Of a stretch of DNA of 64,000 bases, positions 10,646 through 24,228 are shown piece after piece. Numbering within the stretch: the first letter of the stretch is position 1; each line of letters begins with the position of its first letter. Source of the stretch: Aphelidium insulamus (taxonomy: Eukaryota; Aphelidiomycota; Aphelidea; Aphelidiaceae); contig JAZDSV010000044.1 in assembly GCA_036784855.1 (NCBI GenBank), positions 47,266 through 111,265 of the forward strand, in the 5' to 3' direction. The notes beneath the pieces were generated by a model. It saw nothing but the letters and a program-made list of their open reading frames with translations, did no database searches and was not told the DNA's origin. The translations under genes were made by a program, and so were the position numbers.

Positions 10646-11968
10646 CTATTGTAGTTTCTTGGGTTCTTTCGAGAGTGTGCCACCATGAGTAGACACAATG
10701 CCAGACAGAAGTTTGGAGGCATAGGTTTGCACGGTGACGAGGATGTTGCCGGCAGCCAGAGCAGTGAGTATGACAGCGCACGCACTCTCATATGAATGCC
10801 GAAATATCAAAGTGCACAGCTCTGCCGGGGTGGTTGGCACAGCGCCCCAACTCAACCATAGTAGCGTGTATGCCGCGTACACCTGGAACGCCTATGCATA
10901 ATGCAAAGATAAATCTGAACTACTGAATTCAATAATAGTGTATAATCACGTACGTAACAGCCAAGAAGAAGGGGCAGCAGCACGGCCAGCGTGGCTACCA
11001 AGCTCTGCTGTGCTGGCAGTGCCGTCTCCGTGGTCAGATCCATCGGCCGTGCCTTCGCCAGCGCGCGCAACGTGTACAGCCGCGACTTTTGGTACTCGAA
11101 CTGCAAAATCTGCACAATGCCTGCCGGTGGATGTAAATTGTATATATCTACATACTACTTACTATACGCACCCACATAGAGTGACAGCTGGAGAAAGAGG
11201 CGCCGAAAGTGCGGATGCTGTTCATGCAGCGGCCACACCAGCATCACGGCGGTCAGCATCACGCTGAGATAGTGGTGCCAGAACCACCACGCACGTATGT
11301 GGCTGCCATTCACGTGCAGGATGTGCTCGCGCAACGTGGCCGCCACGTAGCAGTACAGCACCCAGAACTGTCGCAACTTCTCCAGCCAGCCCCAGGCGGC
11401 CGGCACGCCGTCTCGCAGCAGTGTCAACTGCGCGAGATTCACCACCACCAGCGCCATGTCCACCATGGTGACGTGCAGTTTGAACTGTTCGTACTCGCGC
11501 TTGTAGGCCACGCGTTCGGCGGCGTGTATGCGGAACAGGGTCCGCGCCGAGGCACCGCCCAGCGACCATCGCAGCATGGCCCTGTAGGTGCATGGTCATT
11601 GGCAGGGTCCAGTACCTATATATATATATATATATATGTATCCCACTTTGACCGGCGCGGCATTTCCTCGTCCAGTTTGTGGAGCAGGGCCTGCACGGCC
11701 GCATCATCGCTGCCATCGTCGCCCCGAGCAGCCATCACGCGCTCATAGTCGGCCGTCAGCTCCGACTGCCTGGCATACAGTTCATTCTCCTGGCGCTGCA
11801 ACGCCGCCCGCCGCGCCTGTATGATACATATACATAATTAGCGCGTGTATGTCTGCACGGGTGCATGGAGGGCGGGGAGCGTACATGAATAGATTCTAGC
11901 TCTGCCAACATCTTGTCGGTGATTGCAGTGTGTGCTGTCACAGACAGCCTGAAAGTATGCACAAGCAT
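10646..11968 (-). CDS. TMEM120 (TACAN) family multi-pass membrane protein
   Basis: Five exons (11968-11885, 11816-11647, 11581-11172, 11120-10954, 10891-10646) keep frame throughout and give about 358 residues, close to the roughly 340 of animal TMEM120. The N-terminal third is a coiled coil (ALQRQENELYARQSELTADY). Next comes YKREYEQFKLH, then transmembrane helices with family signatures: ATLREHILHVNGSHIRAWW, FWHHYLSVMLTAVMLVWP, and VQILQFEYQKSRLYTLRAL followed by MDLTTE. The C-terminus keeps the GN-V/T helix (AAGNILVTVQTY). The membrane fold of the family resembles fatty-acid elongases and binds CoA in animal structures; ion-channel claims for TACAN are disputed. The first exon start is uncertain: a second ATG at about 11910 could serve. 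Confidence 0.88.
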
Positions 11969-12054
11969 TTAATATATTTGCGTGCAAGTAGTATTTAATA
12001 CTTTATAGACAATTGCTGTATATAATAACTAAACTATATCGTTGACAGCCACCA

Positions 12055-14108
<2,054 letters not shown>

Positions 14109-14289
14109 GCTGTGAACGAGATTGTATTTCAGACTGATTTGCTTTTGTGTGTCCGTGAGAACTTTCACATACAGCCCTTAAGTATTGGAATTAAATTGAC
14201 CAATCAGAGAAGAGCACAGGGAGCACCATCCAACCACTCAACGGCACCGCCAACAACGCATCCATCCATCCACCCATCCACTCACTACA
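14109..14289. promoter_or_regulatory. Divergent promoter with back-to-back CCAAT boxes (PFKFB / eL36)
   Basis: CCAAT at 14200-14204 points to the ribosomal-protein gene and ATTGG at 14184-14188 points to the enzyme gene. They lie 11 bases apart in a 181-base spacer. A CATCCATCCACCCATCCA pyrimidine-rich run just before the ribosomal-protein start may mark transcript initiation. Confidence 0.55.
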
Positions 14290-14671
14290 ATGAGCAGCGG
14301 CAGAACCGGAATGGCCGTCGGCCTCAACAAGGGCCACCCCACCACGCAGCGCGTCATGAAGCCGCGGCCGTCACAGAGCAAGGGCCGGGCGTCAAAGCAC
14401 ACTCAGTTTGTGCGCGGTCTGATCCGCGAGGTGGTTGGCTTCGCCCCGTATGAGCGCCGCGTGATGGAGCTCATCAAGAACAGCAAGGACAAGCGTGCGC
14501 GCAAGCTGGCCAAGAAGCGTGTACGTATATATATCTCATTGTGATCATGATGATGGTGATGGAAAGTGTATCTAATCATATGTGTACTAGCTGGGCACCT
14601 TTGGCCGTGCCAAGAAAAAGGTGGAGGAGCTGACGGGTGTCATTGCCGAGATGCGTCGCGCCGGTCACTGA
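14290..14671 (+). CDS. RPL36: Ribosomal protein eL36 (60S subunit)
   Basis: Exons 14290-14520 and 14591-14671 give 103 residues, the usual size. The intron of 70 bases begins GTACGTATAT and ends TACTAG with a nearby CTAAT-like branch site. Family signatures are [50 protein letters not shown] and the C-terminal [13 protein letters not shown]. Other eL36 proteins have a short leader before MAVGLNKGH, so the start at 14290 is chosen over the internal ATG at 14308. It is a basic protein of the large ribosomal subunit. Confidence 0.97.
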
Positions 14672-15110
14672 TCTGTCAATGTCTCTATGGTATCTTGGCA
14701 TCGTACATAGTACAATACAGAGAGGATTAAGATCAAGTCCGGGGTGTCAGTGTGATGAGTGATGTAGCGGATTCCTGGGTGTTGTTGTTGTTGGCTGTAG
14801 GCTTTGTATGTAATGAAGTGTAGTGTGTTGCATATATAATGTGTATAATATAAGTATTTAATTGTATGATATGTAAATGTGTTAATCTTGTATTTACATA
14901 CGGACCAATACGTATTGCAAAGACAGCACCAGCCTGCCTATCCAGTCATGTAATCCTATGCGTGTACGTGGCTTTGTATGTGCCATTCTACTGCATGATG
15001 GATACAGATATGCCCGTGACACAAGATTGTATATATATAATATATATATGTGTGTATATGTGTGTAGGTGTCAGTGTGAGTGTGAGTAATCATCACTACA
15101 TACACTTGCC
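14672..15110. other. Intergenic region between eL36 and FOL1
   Basis: The 440 bases are AT-rich with TGTATATAATG-type runs after the ribosomal-protein stop and an alternating TATATATA/TGTGTG tract at 15030-15070. It must hold the eL36 3' end and the FOL1 promoter. I see no other gene. Confidence 0.4.
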
Positions 15111-17650
15111 ATGGACAGAATATGCGACAGAATAAGCGTGAAGGGCATTGCGGTGGAGGTGCGCATGCGCCATGACCGGTGGATGCGTGGCGGACACGCA
15201 CAGCCAGCCACCATCGACTGCGTGCTGGCGGTTGATACGTCCGTGTGCGGCCGCAGCGATCACATTGGCGACACCGTGGATTATGTACGTGAGGGACGGG
15301 GACGGGGCCTAAGATACAGTGCTTACTGGGTAGAGCGCGGTGGCGCGTACAGTGGCCATGGCGGCGACGGGAGAGGCAACAGAGTTTGAGTCTGTCGCGG
15401 CACTGGCCGATGGTACACACCCACACCCACACCTTGATACTTTTAGCGGCTAACGGGCCATGCGCAGCCGTGGCAGAGCGGTGTCGACAGAGCGCGTGGT
15501 ACGGCACAGTCAGAGCGCTCACTGTACGGGTGCACGCGCCAAAGGCCTGTCTGCACGCGCCGAACCTGCACGCCTCCATCACCGTGCACAGGCGTGGTGA
15601 TTTGCACCCCGAGCACTGTCTCGACACTGGCCCGGTGCATGTCGCGGCTGTTCTCGGCGTGCGTCCGTGGGTGGGTGCATACATACTTCGCACACAGAGT
15701 GTCAACTATAGCATGTAGGAGCGCCTGGAGCCACAGCCGCTCACCATCAGTGTGGCGGTGACGAGTGACGCCGTGTCGGCGCTGGACGGATTCGTGGAGC
15801 GCACGGTAACGGCGGCCTATTGTCTGGTGCGCGACTCGGCATTCCGCACGGTGGAAGCGTTGGCGGCCGCGGTCACGCAGCACACCTTGACCGCGCACCG
15901 CACATGTCGCGTCACTGTGCGGGTGGACAAGCCGCGCGCACTGGCCGCCGCCGACACGGCCCGGGTGGAGATATCGCGCACACTCGCCGACTTTGTGGAT
16001 GGGGTGGCCGATGTGGCGCCTCATCAGCATATGGAAGAGGAGGAAGAGGAAGCGGAGGAGGAGGCGGAGGTCTACATCGCCATCGGGTCCAACGTGGGCG
16101 ACCGTGCCTGGAACATTGAGCGCGCTGTGCGGGCGCTGACGGCTGCAGACACCACCGAGACACGGCTGCTGGACACCTCCTTCATGTACGAGTCGCCGGC
16201 TGCCTACATCGTGGAGCAGCCGCCCTTCCTGAACTGTGTCATCAAGGCAGGTCTCTCTCTCGTGTGTGTGTGTGTGTGTATACATGTACTTATTCATACA
16301 TTGCAGATTGCCACCAAGCTTGGCGCCAGAGAGCTGCTGCGACTGCTACAGGCCACCGAGACGCGGCTGGGACGCACGCCGACTGTGCGCCACGGACCGC
16401 GCGTAATCGACTTGGACATTGTGCTCTATGGCCGCCAGATCATCGACACCGACGAGCTGACTGTGCCGCACCCGCGTATCGCCGAGAGACCGTTTGTGCT
16501 GCTGCCACTTGCCGATATCACTTCGACAACACCAACAGCAATGGTGGTGCACCCGGTGCTGCACAACAAGACCGTCGCACAGATGCTGGATGCACTGCCC
16601 CTGGCTGCCAGGTCACAGTGCCGCCGCGTGACACCCGTCGGACCGAATAAGCAGCTGTTGCGCTGGCCAACCCAGCATGACGGCCGCACGCTGATCATGG
16701 CGGTGCTCAATGTCACGCCAGACAGCTTCAGCGGCGACGGGGACTGGCTGTACTCTGGCGTGGGGACTTCTAATACCCCGGGTGCAGCGGGCCTGAGCGC
16801 CGAGTGCCGACAGGTGCTGCGCGACAGGGTCCACGCGATGCTTCGGTGCGGCGTGGACATTATCGACATTGGCGGCCAGAGCACTCGCCCCAACGCGGAA
16901 CTGATTGCCGAGGAGGAGGAGTTGCGCCGTGTGATTCCCGTCATCAAGTTTGTCCATCAATGCATCGACGAGTTCCGTGATGAGGATAGTGGAGCAGACG
17001 GCATTACCTCCACTGTCATATCCGTCGACACATTCCGGCCAGCGGTTGCGCGGCGGGCAATTGAATGCGGGGCCGCCATTGTGAATGACGTGCGCGTTGG
17101 GCCGCCAGACACTCCGACAATCTCGGCCCAGGTGATGACCGAGGCCCGGCACTGTTGTGCCTATGTGTGCACCCACTCGCGCGGCACCCCGTCAACCATG
17201 CACGATATGCGCAACTACACCGATGCAGACGCCGATGGCGGCCTGCTGGAATCGGTGCGCACTGAACTAATGGCTCGAGTGCAGGCGCTTCTCGACGCCG
17301 GCGCACGCAGGTGGAGCATTATCATTGACCCGGGTGTTGGATTCGCCAAAGCAGGCCAGCAAAACTTCGGGCTCCTCCGACACTTGCACATGCTGCGCAC
17401 TGCACAATTCCCCGTGCTGGTCGGTCCGTCCCGGAAGCGGTTTCTCGTGCCGTGTGCCGATGATCTGCTTAAATCAGCCGATAGTTCAGCAGGCGATAGT
17501 AATGGTCTCTCGGCACAGCAAGTGGCGGACTATGCCACTGCCGCTGCGTGCACGGTGTGCGTTGCCAACGGTGCCGACATTGTCCGCGTGCACAACTTCC
17601 ACGGCATCCAAGCCGCACTCCATGTAGCTGATGGCATATATCGCCACTGA
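15111..17650 (+). CDS. FOL1: Trifunctional folate synthesis enzyme: DHNA (two domains) - HPPK - DHPS
   Basis: Five exons (15111-15284, 15334-15412, 15468-15670, 15719-16246, 16307-17650) give 775 residues. Residues 1-130 and about 140-255 are tandem dihydroneopterin-aldolase domains (GDTVDYSAVARTV, VRVHAPKA; then AAVLGVRPWERL, VEALAAAV, VRVDKPRAL). HPPK follows: YIAIGSNVGDRAWNIE, ESPAAYI, FLNCVIKIATKLGARELLRL, HGPRVIDLDIVLYG, VPHPRIAERPFVLLPL. DHPS ends the protein: MAVLNVTPDSFSGDG, DIIDIGGQSTRP, ISVDTFRP, IVNDVR, IIIDPGVGFAK, LVGPSRKRF, VRVHNF. The domain order is that of fungal FOL1, the target of sulfonamides at the DHPS step. Intron 16247-16306 starts GC; a GT donor four bases on would break the HPPK frame. 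A Glu-rich linker (EEEEEEAEEEAE) separates DHNA and HPPK. Confidence 0.95.
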
Positions 17651-17741
17651 ATTGTACATAAATACTCTCTACTATAGGAGAGGTTAAGGCTGCAAGGCAT
17701 ACGTCAGACACTGTAAAGACTTATTATAATTATAATATTTT

Positions 17742-19421
17742 TTAATAATAGTGATTTAGCAGAAAGAGAGCCGAGAGAAGTGAAACCAGCAGCGAGACAA
17801 CCATGGAGCCATGGGAACTACTTGCACCGCCTTTTCGCGGGTTCTTTGTCTCGCCGCGAAACACTTTAAAGAAATCACTGGCGCCACTAATTTCTCTCGG
17901 CGCGCGCTGCGGCTCCACGTACTCGTAGGTGGCCGTGTACCCGATGCGGTAGTCGGTGTCCGCGAGCGCACCCACCACACCACCATCATCACCCATGATG
18001 TGTGCGTCCAGTAGGAAGGCCGTCTGACCACCATCACCAGCGCCACTTGATACCGCCTTGGAGTCCGGCTTCGGGTCGGGGAACTTGTCGGGCACGTTCC
18101 ACAGCAAATAGTAGTTGCCATTCACCCACTGCTCGCGCTTGATCTCGTGCTCCGTGACAATGTCCATCAGGTGCTTGTTGTCGCGGTTGTATATGGCTAG
18201 AGATATCTTGGTGGGCCGTGCATTGACCGGTCCCACCGCCAGCTCTGCCTTCTCAAACACCATTGCCAGCCCGATGGTGAATTGCTGGCCATAGTAGACG
18301 GTGCTGGCGGCCGTAGGTGACCGAATAGATATTGTTACTGCAACACGCACAAGTATTAATATATTATAGTATACTATACATGGACATACGTGGTAGAGTA
18401 TCCGTGAAATCAACGTCGAATGAGCGCGATTGATCAAAGACGAGTTTGGCGGCGCGGCTGTCATAGCCCCACACCATCAAGTACCTGGCATAGGGATATA
18501 ATATACAGACTATATATAATGTGAGGTTATACCCTTTGAACTGCAGACGATCATCATCCAGTTGCAGAGTGTCTGGCACCGTCCACCGCAGTGAACCCAC
18601 GGCATCGTTGCCGGTGTTGGCCGACACATTGCTCCCAAGCAGCTGCACGGGATCCAGCTGCGTGTCCGAGTGCAGCTCCACATGCACGCCGTAAGACAAT
18701 TGCGGTGTCGGCAAACCACTCTTCCACGACATCTCCTGCACATTGCCCGGATAGAACACGGAGCTATCAGTCTGATCGACACTGGCGCGGATATTCAACG
18801 AAGTGCCTGTACATGTATAAGCTATTGTATATCAGTGATTAGTTCAAGCACGTACGAGAGCCGAAAATTGCTTGGAACTGAAAGGGGCCACTGACGCCAC
18901 GCTTGTGCTCTTCCGCACTGTCCACAATGGGCGCGATCACTATGCGGAATCCATGTCGACTGTACACGAATTCGGCCGGTGTTTTCCTGCGTGGCGTGTC
19001 AGTCATAGATCACAATAGGTATTGTAAGGTGGCACCATTCGTAGAGGCCATCTATGCACGTGTAAGCATTAAAACCCTTATAAATTGTAATATACCGTTC
19101 TCAGTGTCTGATACTATAGTCGAGTGCAGCGTTGGCACGCCAGACGCGGAATTCAAATGCAACTCAATCTTGACGCGCAGTTCTGCAGGATGAATATATT
19201 TACCATCTGTCATACGCGACATAGCGCACACGCATGCACGCACCTTTGTATGGCAGGTCCACGTCGTTCAGCTTCCAGCGAATGGGCAAGATGGCGCCCG
19301 AGAGCCAGCGACTATGCGGACTCGGGTCCACCAGCGTGAAGCGCATAGCATTCACCGCGCACGCCACCAAGCCTGCCGTCCACAGCAGCGCGCCAGTCCA
19401 TCTGGGAGCCATATTGAACAA
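17742..19421 (-). CDS. Secreted, probably GPI-anchored surface protein (7 exons, one of 16 nt)
   Basis: Exons are 19421-19244, 19182-19096, 19051-19036, 18986-18856, 18806-18533, 18484-18390 and 18337-17742, all in frame, about 458 residues. The N-terminus (APRWTGALLWTAGLVACAV) is a signal peptide. The C-terminus has small residues and Ser (GGASSSHGS) then a hydrophobic tail (MVVSLLVSLLSALFLLNHYY), the layout of a GPI-attachment signal. Near the N-terminus PSPHSRWLSGAILPIRWKL resembles the first repeat of the Kre9/Knh1-type and Ser-Thr-rich GPI families, where a 'G..I.I.W' strand is typical; this is suggestive only. Exon 3 is a 16-nt micro-exon joining END to GLYEW. It is tail-to-tail with FOL1 and divergent from a zinc-finger gene. 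Confidence 0.7.
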
Positions 19422-19826
19422 TAATAGTTTAAAATTGAAGAAGAAAAAGGATCAAGCCCCTGGTATCAACAGCGCCACAAATTAAACTAGTTTACAAACT
19501 AATAGCAAAAATACACCATCAACAGCGCATAGCATACAATGTACATTGCAGAGCACTTCAGCGAGCACAGCCCAGAAGTGTTGCCACCAAAGAGCCCCGA
19601 TCGACAAATCGGGAAGCGGCGAAAATCAGCGAAATGACCGTCCAATCAGCGATGCGCATTCAACAATGATCGGCGATCGTCGACCAATCAGCGCTGGCGG
19701 CGTTGCCGTTTATAGATTTGTTGGCGGCGCGGCTATAAATGCGATATCGCGCATACAGACAACTCTTCTTCACACGTATACAAGTACAGCATATCCAAGT
19801 ATATCCAAGATATATCCACGCAGATA
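19422..19826. promoter_or_regulatory. Divergent promoter with two CCAAT boxes and a TATA box
   Basis: CCAAT lies at 19642-19646 and 19684-19688 within related CCAATCAGCG phrases, and TATAAAT at 19734-19740, about 90 bases before the zinc-finger ATG. Spacing and orientation fit a classical promoter for the plus-strand gene. The left half is AT-rich and serves the minus-strand gene. Confidence 0.6.
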
Positions 19827-20513
19827 ATGTCCAACTACCGACCACTTGCCGTGAAAAACTCTGAGCTGCCAGCCGCTGACCGAGTGTCACAGCTGATCCG
19901 CGCTGTAAACCATGTGACGCCCAGCGGCACTTCCATCGGATGCAGCAGCAGCGCCGACATATCAACACGAAATCCAGTCCTGGTCACGCTTCCCGCGATA
20001 AATTACCCGAATACCTTTCACTACAATCAACAGCTGATGCAGCAGCAATCTGATCATCAACACTGCTACTGCAACTGTCACCACCAAGACTTTGGCATCG
20101 CCGCTCAAGCACTCTCGAACGTAAATGCCATGTATAATGGACTTTGCCCGCAGCTCTATGCGGGAGGTACATCACCACCACCATCAGCACCACAGATCAC
20201 GGACACCACAAATCTAAACTTTGTGACTCTGGGAGCGTCGTCGATCATCGCACCGCCACCATACAAGCGGCGCCGAGTGTCGCGCACGGCTTTAGCAAGG
20301 CAGGAGCTGCTGCTGAAGTACACGTGCGTCGAGTGCGCCGCTCAGTTCACTAATCAGCGCTCGCTGCAACGACACCGCTATGAAGAGCATGATGCCGAGC
20401 CAGCGTACCGCTGTGAACAGTGCGGTGCACAGTTCAGTCGCAGCGATGCACTGAAGCGCCATCAGCGCGTTGCTCAGCTGCATTACGGGGGCTTGTGCCG
20501 TCAGCGTAAATAA
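19827..20513 (+). CDS. Two-finger C2H2 zinc-finger protein, likely transcription regulator
   Basis: The ORF has 228 residues. Two classical C2H2 fingers sit at the C-terminus: YTCVECAAQFTNQRSLQRH (closing H in YEEH) and YRCEQCGAQFSRSDALKRH (closing H after RVAQL). A basic PPPYKRRRVSR stretch just before them is a likely nuclear localisation signal. The first 130 residues are Ser/Gln/Pro/His-rich with a HCYCNCHHQD cluster and look disordered. The RSLQRH and RSDALKRH helices are typical DNA-contacting ones, as in fungal stress or metabolic regulators. There is no intron. The TATA and CCAAT boxes upstream support expression. Confidence 0.8.
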   Translation: MSNYRPLAVKNSELPAADRVSQLIRAVNHVTPSGTSIGCSSSADISTRNPVLVTLPAINYPNTFHYNQQLMQQQSDHQHCYCNCHHQDFGIAAQALSNVNAMYNGLCPQLYAGGTSPPPSAPQITDTTNLNFVTLGASSIIAPPPYKRRRVSRTALARQELLLKYTCVECAAQFTNQRSLQRHRYEEHDAEPAYRCEQCGAQFSRSDALKRHQRVAQLHYGGLCRQRK

Positions 20514-21116
20514 GTCGCGTGCAGCCGTTTGGTGTAAACAATAAATATTTGTATCATCAATTCAGACTCGTGGTAGCGTTGAATCTAAAGTTTATCTGCC
20601 AGAACACTTGCGGTGCTGTCAAAAGATGATATATATCACTGATGGCGCATTGTCCACGGTCTAGCGACGCTATCCCTGGCTGGAAGGACCTATGAGCCAA
20701 GATAGATCAGAAGCGAAACTGGTGGCAACTTCCTTTGGTGTCTATAAATTTATGGAGTTTATGCCGAATGGCCGGTTCGTCTTGCGCAATCTTTATGAGC
20801 AAGATACTCTGCATTCACTGCTGCACAAACAAAATTCCAGCATACAAAGGCCTGCTCGAGCAATATTGTACTCACTAGCTGTGGAAATGAAGCCGGTTAA
20901 ACCGGGTTAATGTGGCCAAGGTCGCGGATGTGGCTAACTGTCACCGATGAGCGGATAATAGAGTATCTAAACTAGTATCTAACTAATACACTAAAAACAA
21001 CAAGATCTTCACGGAAAAACAGTTCCTTCCTTTGATACGTAAATTAAAGACTGAAAGACTTTATTATATGAAGAGTAAATATTACAATGAAATGGCTCGA
21101 AGAAATGGCTGAAGAA
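20514..21116. other. Intergenic region, no supported gene
   Basis: The 600 bases hold an AATAAA at about 20540 suited to the zinc-finger mRNA 3' end. A 72-codon frame at 20692-20910 (starts MSQDRSEAKL) has no recognisable family and no clear promoter, so I do not call it a gene. Confidence 0.4.
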
Positions 21117-22204
21117 TTAATCAGAATGGTAGGGTTCGGCACGGTAGAAGGTCGCCAATCCGACCAAAGGCCAGTTTATAACTGAAAGTTTCAGCATCAC
21201 TTGAAAGAGTTCCCGTAGCAGCGCCGGTTTGTCTCGGGCGTAAGCAACCACATCCATTCCATGTGAATCTCTGCTGGCCAGATACGCTGCATCTACACTC
21301 GTATGTTGCAGTAACTTGCGCACCGCTCTTACATCTGATGAGCGAGTAAAATGTCGAGCAGCAATGATCAGTGGTGTTGCATTGTCGGATCGACGCCGGA
21401 TAGTGATATCTGCACCATGCTCCAGGAGCTCTGATGCCGCCCACTGCCGATCACTCTGGAACGCATGTTGTAATGCAGTCATTCCCGCTTCATCGTAGGA
21501 TATTTTATCGATGATGGCACCATGGCGAATAAGCGCATCAATATGCCGGGCTTCATCATTCAAGGCGGCTACCATCAGCGGCGTTCTACCCCGCCACACA
21601 AACAAGTTGATGCAATGCTGTTTGCCTTTTACAAGGTCGATTGGCTCTAACAAGCTGTTAGTCATGATCTCGTCTTTTAGCTCAAAAGCTTCTCGAGGTA
21701 AACTGGCTTCATATTTGAGATACAATTCCTTGTATCAAAGGCAATCTTGCTCAGTAGAGAAGAATAATTTGTATTCGAAGATGGTCGGAACTTCATCTAC
21801 CATCAGCGCATCTTGATGATAGATGCTCTGAGCTCGTCGAGTTTATTCACGTTGTCGCAGTACTTCCATCAGCCGGGTTGCCTCTTTCGATACTGATGAA
21901 GATGGGGTTGCCTCTTTCGATACTGACGGAGATGGCGATGTCTTGAATACGTAGATCAATTGGTTTCCTGTTTCAAGAATAGTTACTTTTTCCGCAATGA
22001 AATTGCGATGGCCAGTATATGGCTTCAGGGGGGCGAGAGTGACATAAGGCGCAACGTTGCCTACATCACCATTAGTGAGGGCAGCATAACATGTGTACAT
22101 TTATCTTGGATACCTTCATTTCCTGGAGGCGCTGCTGCCACCATCACGCAACCCAGGCTGAGAACCGCCGCAATCATCTGCTGTAAACCGCACACCGATT
22201 TCAT
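21117..22204 (-). CDS. Secreted ankyrin-repeat protein A
   Basis: The ATG at 22204 opens a signal peptide (KSVCGLQQMIAAVLSLGCVMV, then AAAPPG). My tentative model removes a 38-base GT...TAG intron after GIQDK, at about 22098-22061, and one at 21863-21729; both are unproven, and without them the frame breaks. The body has ankyrin repeats: GRTPLMVAALNDEARHIDAL, then MTALQHAFQSDRQWAASELL with HGADI, then ATPLIIAARHF. It ends SRDSHGMDVVAYARDKPALL. The region before the repeats has a short tandem SVSKEATPSSSVSKEATR. It is a paralogue of the next gene (shared SLPxEAF and the order of repeats). A secreted ankyrin protein could act outside the cell or in a host; that is inference. Confidence 0.55.
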
Positions 22205-22508
22205 TGTATCGGTTGAAGTGGCAGTCATATTTGCGATTTGCGCGTTTGCGCGTTTTTCGCTTTGCAAGCAGCTGATTGGCCAACGTGTTGGCCCCTTAAT
22301 GTCAGCATAATGGTGGCGCACAGTTGCCAAATATACTCTCTTTTTATTGTGGCACATGAGACGGCGATGGCACCGGCAGCGCGGCAGTAATGGAACTAAA
22401 TACATCAACATCAACATCAATATAAATTCTCTCTTTTTGTAAACAAGTATGACAGCTTGCGTCATCCCATGTTTTTATGCATAGGCAATTTAAAAATAAT
22501 ATATTATA
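22205..22508. other. Spacer between ankyrin paralogues
   Basis: About 300 bases. It holds an ATTGG-type box (22273-22277) before ankyrin gene A and an AT-rich 3' end (22490-22510) for gene B. No other gene seen. Confidence 0.35.
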
Positions 22509-23554
22509 TTATAGTAATTTATAATAATGGTTCACATCTGGCCGCGGCGGCGCAAACGTCTGAGCGCTTGTAATTTCCCAGGCTAGCTCCCACTTTTTAA
22601 TGCGCGTCAACTTTCCACCAACAGACGACAGTTCTTGTAAAAGAAGTAAATTGCCACGCGCATAATCGACAACATCCATTTCATTCGAATCTTTCAACGC
22701 CAAATACTTGAAATCTACCCGCGGATTCCGCAACAGTGTGCGCACAGCTTCAACGTCTTTATAGCTGTCAAAGTAGTGAGAGGCAGTTATCAGCGGTGTT
22801 GCATAGTCCAGTCGACGCGCAATAGTTATATCAGCACCGCGTTCCAACAACAGCTGGGCCGCCCCAAATTGCTGAGACATGAACGCAATGTGCAAGCACT
22901 TTGTCCCCAAAGATCGTGCGATATTTTGTTGACGTCGCCACCGTTATCAACCAGTAGCCGGATTAGGGAAACATGTCCATATTGAGCGGCAAGCATGAGC
23001 GGTGTGAGGCCCCATGTAACAAACATATTGATATAGTCTTTGAATTCGGTGATGAAATCTTCGCCTGATATTTTGCCAGGCAGGTCATAGCGATCGCCAA
23101 TAATGCACAGGTCGCGAAGAATAAACGCTTCCGGTGGGAGACTCTGCTCGTAGTCGCGATAAATTGCATTGTAGCGCTTCTCAAGGTCATCACCGTAAAA
23201 CTTTTTGATGCCAACAGTAGGCGCAGCACGATGCCAAGAATGGCGCGCATGCGGTGAATGGATGTCGCTCCATGCCTCGGCATGGAGGGTGGCATCATTA
23301 GTCATTTGTTCAGATGCCAGCGCCATGGTTTCGCTGCCATCATGCGCCCTAGATCCATCAAGCGGCACGAGTGGTGGGAGGAATAATCCATAGACATCAT
23401 CGTCGACAACACTAAAAACATCTAAATATTTAGCATACAACCGTGTGCCCATAATGAAGTGATCTGACTACTTGCCATGAATAGCAGAAGACGTGGCTCC
23501 AACAGCGCAACCGACGCCAAGCAGTACCAATGCAAGCAGATGCGAAAACTTCAT
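22509..23554 (-). pseudogene. Secreted ankyrin-repeat protein B, one apparent frameshift
   Basis: The ATG at 23554 opens a signal peptide (KFSHLLALVLLGVGCAVGAT). The frame then meets TAG, but a GCAAGT...TTTAG intron (about 23476-23422) would join IH to DVFSVVDDDVYG in frame, another likely GC-AG intron. Ankyrin units follow: GLTPLMLAAQYGHVSLIRLL, VDNGGDVNKISHD, CLHIAFMSQQFGAAQLLL, ERGADI, ATPLITASHYF, then DSNEMDVVDYARG. Comparison with paralogue A shows a single-base frame change near 22920, within 'DLWG'. It is either a real lesion or a sequencing error, so I call it a possible pseudogene. The coding direction and spacing suggest tandem duplication with gene A. Confidence 0.55.
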
Positions 23555-24228
23555 TGCAAGCTTGAGGGATGCGCCACATTTTGCGGCCCCCATTCCATAC
23601 GCGCACCAGCTACATTTGAAAATAATTCAAGTTGAATAACGCGCCCACACGTTGCACGGATGATTTTAGTTGTCAACGACGTCGATTTTGTATATGGTAG
23701 TACACGCTGTCGCGTTCTACAATGCAATTTGTACACAGGATAGTTTAAGTGACAAACTCAGTCCGATTATCAACTAGTAAATAACGCAACGATGTCAACG
23801 TTTAAGGCTTGCTAATTATTCATTCGGCGCCCCTTTAATCTGAATTTTTGGTTACCTCTTCTTGGCTTCTTTGTCCCGTAGTACATAAATGGGCATGTTG
23901 ACGGTCATTGAAGCGTGTTCGAAGAATGCGCTTCTTGGACAGTCACAGCATAATCGATTATATGCTCCAATGTTTATATTCCAAGTGTGTTAGTATTTCC
24001 ATTGGCAGTTACCGCACTTATCATGCAAGACACTTGTAATTCCTGCCACTCATTGCACAAAGTCGCTGTAACCGAGGGCAGCACAGTGTGACTGTCACAA
24101 TAGACACGCTATAATGAGAATGCTACACTCTACAATATGAAGAGCTATTACATTGACGCACATCATAAAGTTAATTGATCAAGTGCGTTACTTAATAGAT
24201 CGATTGAGGCGATATATGTATATCAACA
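23555..24228. other. Intergenic region, no supported gene
   Basis: The 670 bases are AT-rich. I see no open frame of note, no tRNA-like cloverleaf and no strong repeat. Confidence 0.4.

Noticed and set aside
20692-20910. 72-residue frame after the zinc-finger gene
   Set aside because: No family, no promoter context and ordinary chance length.
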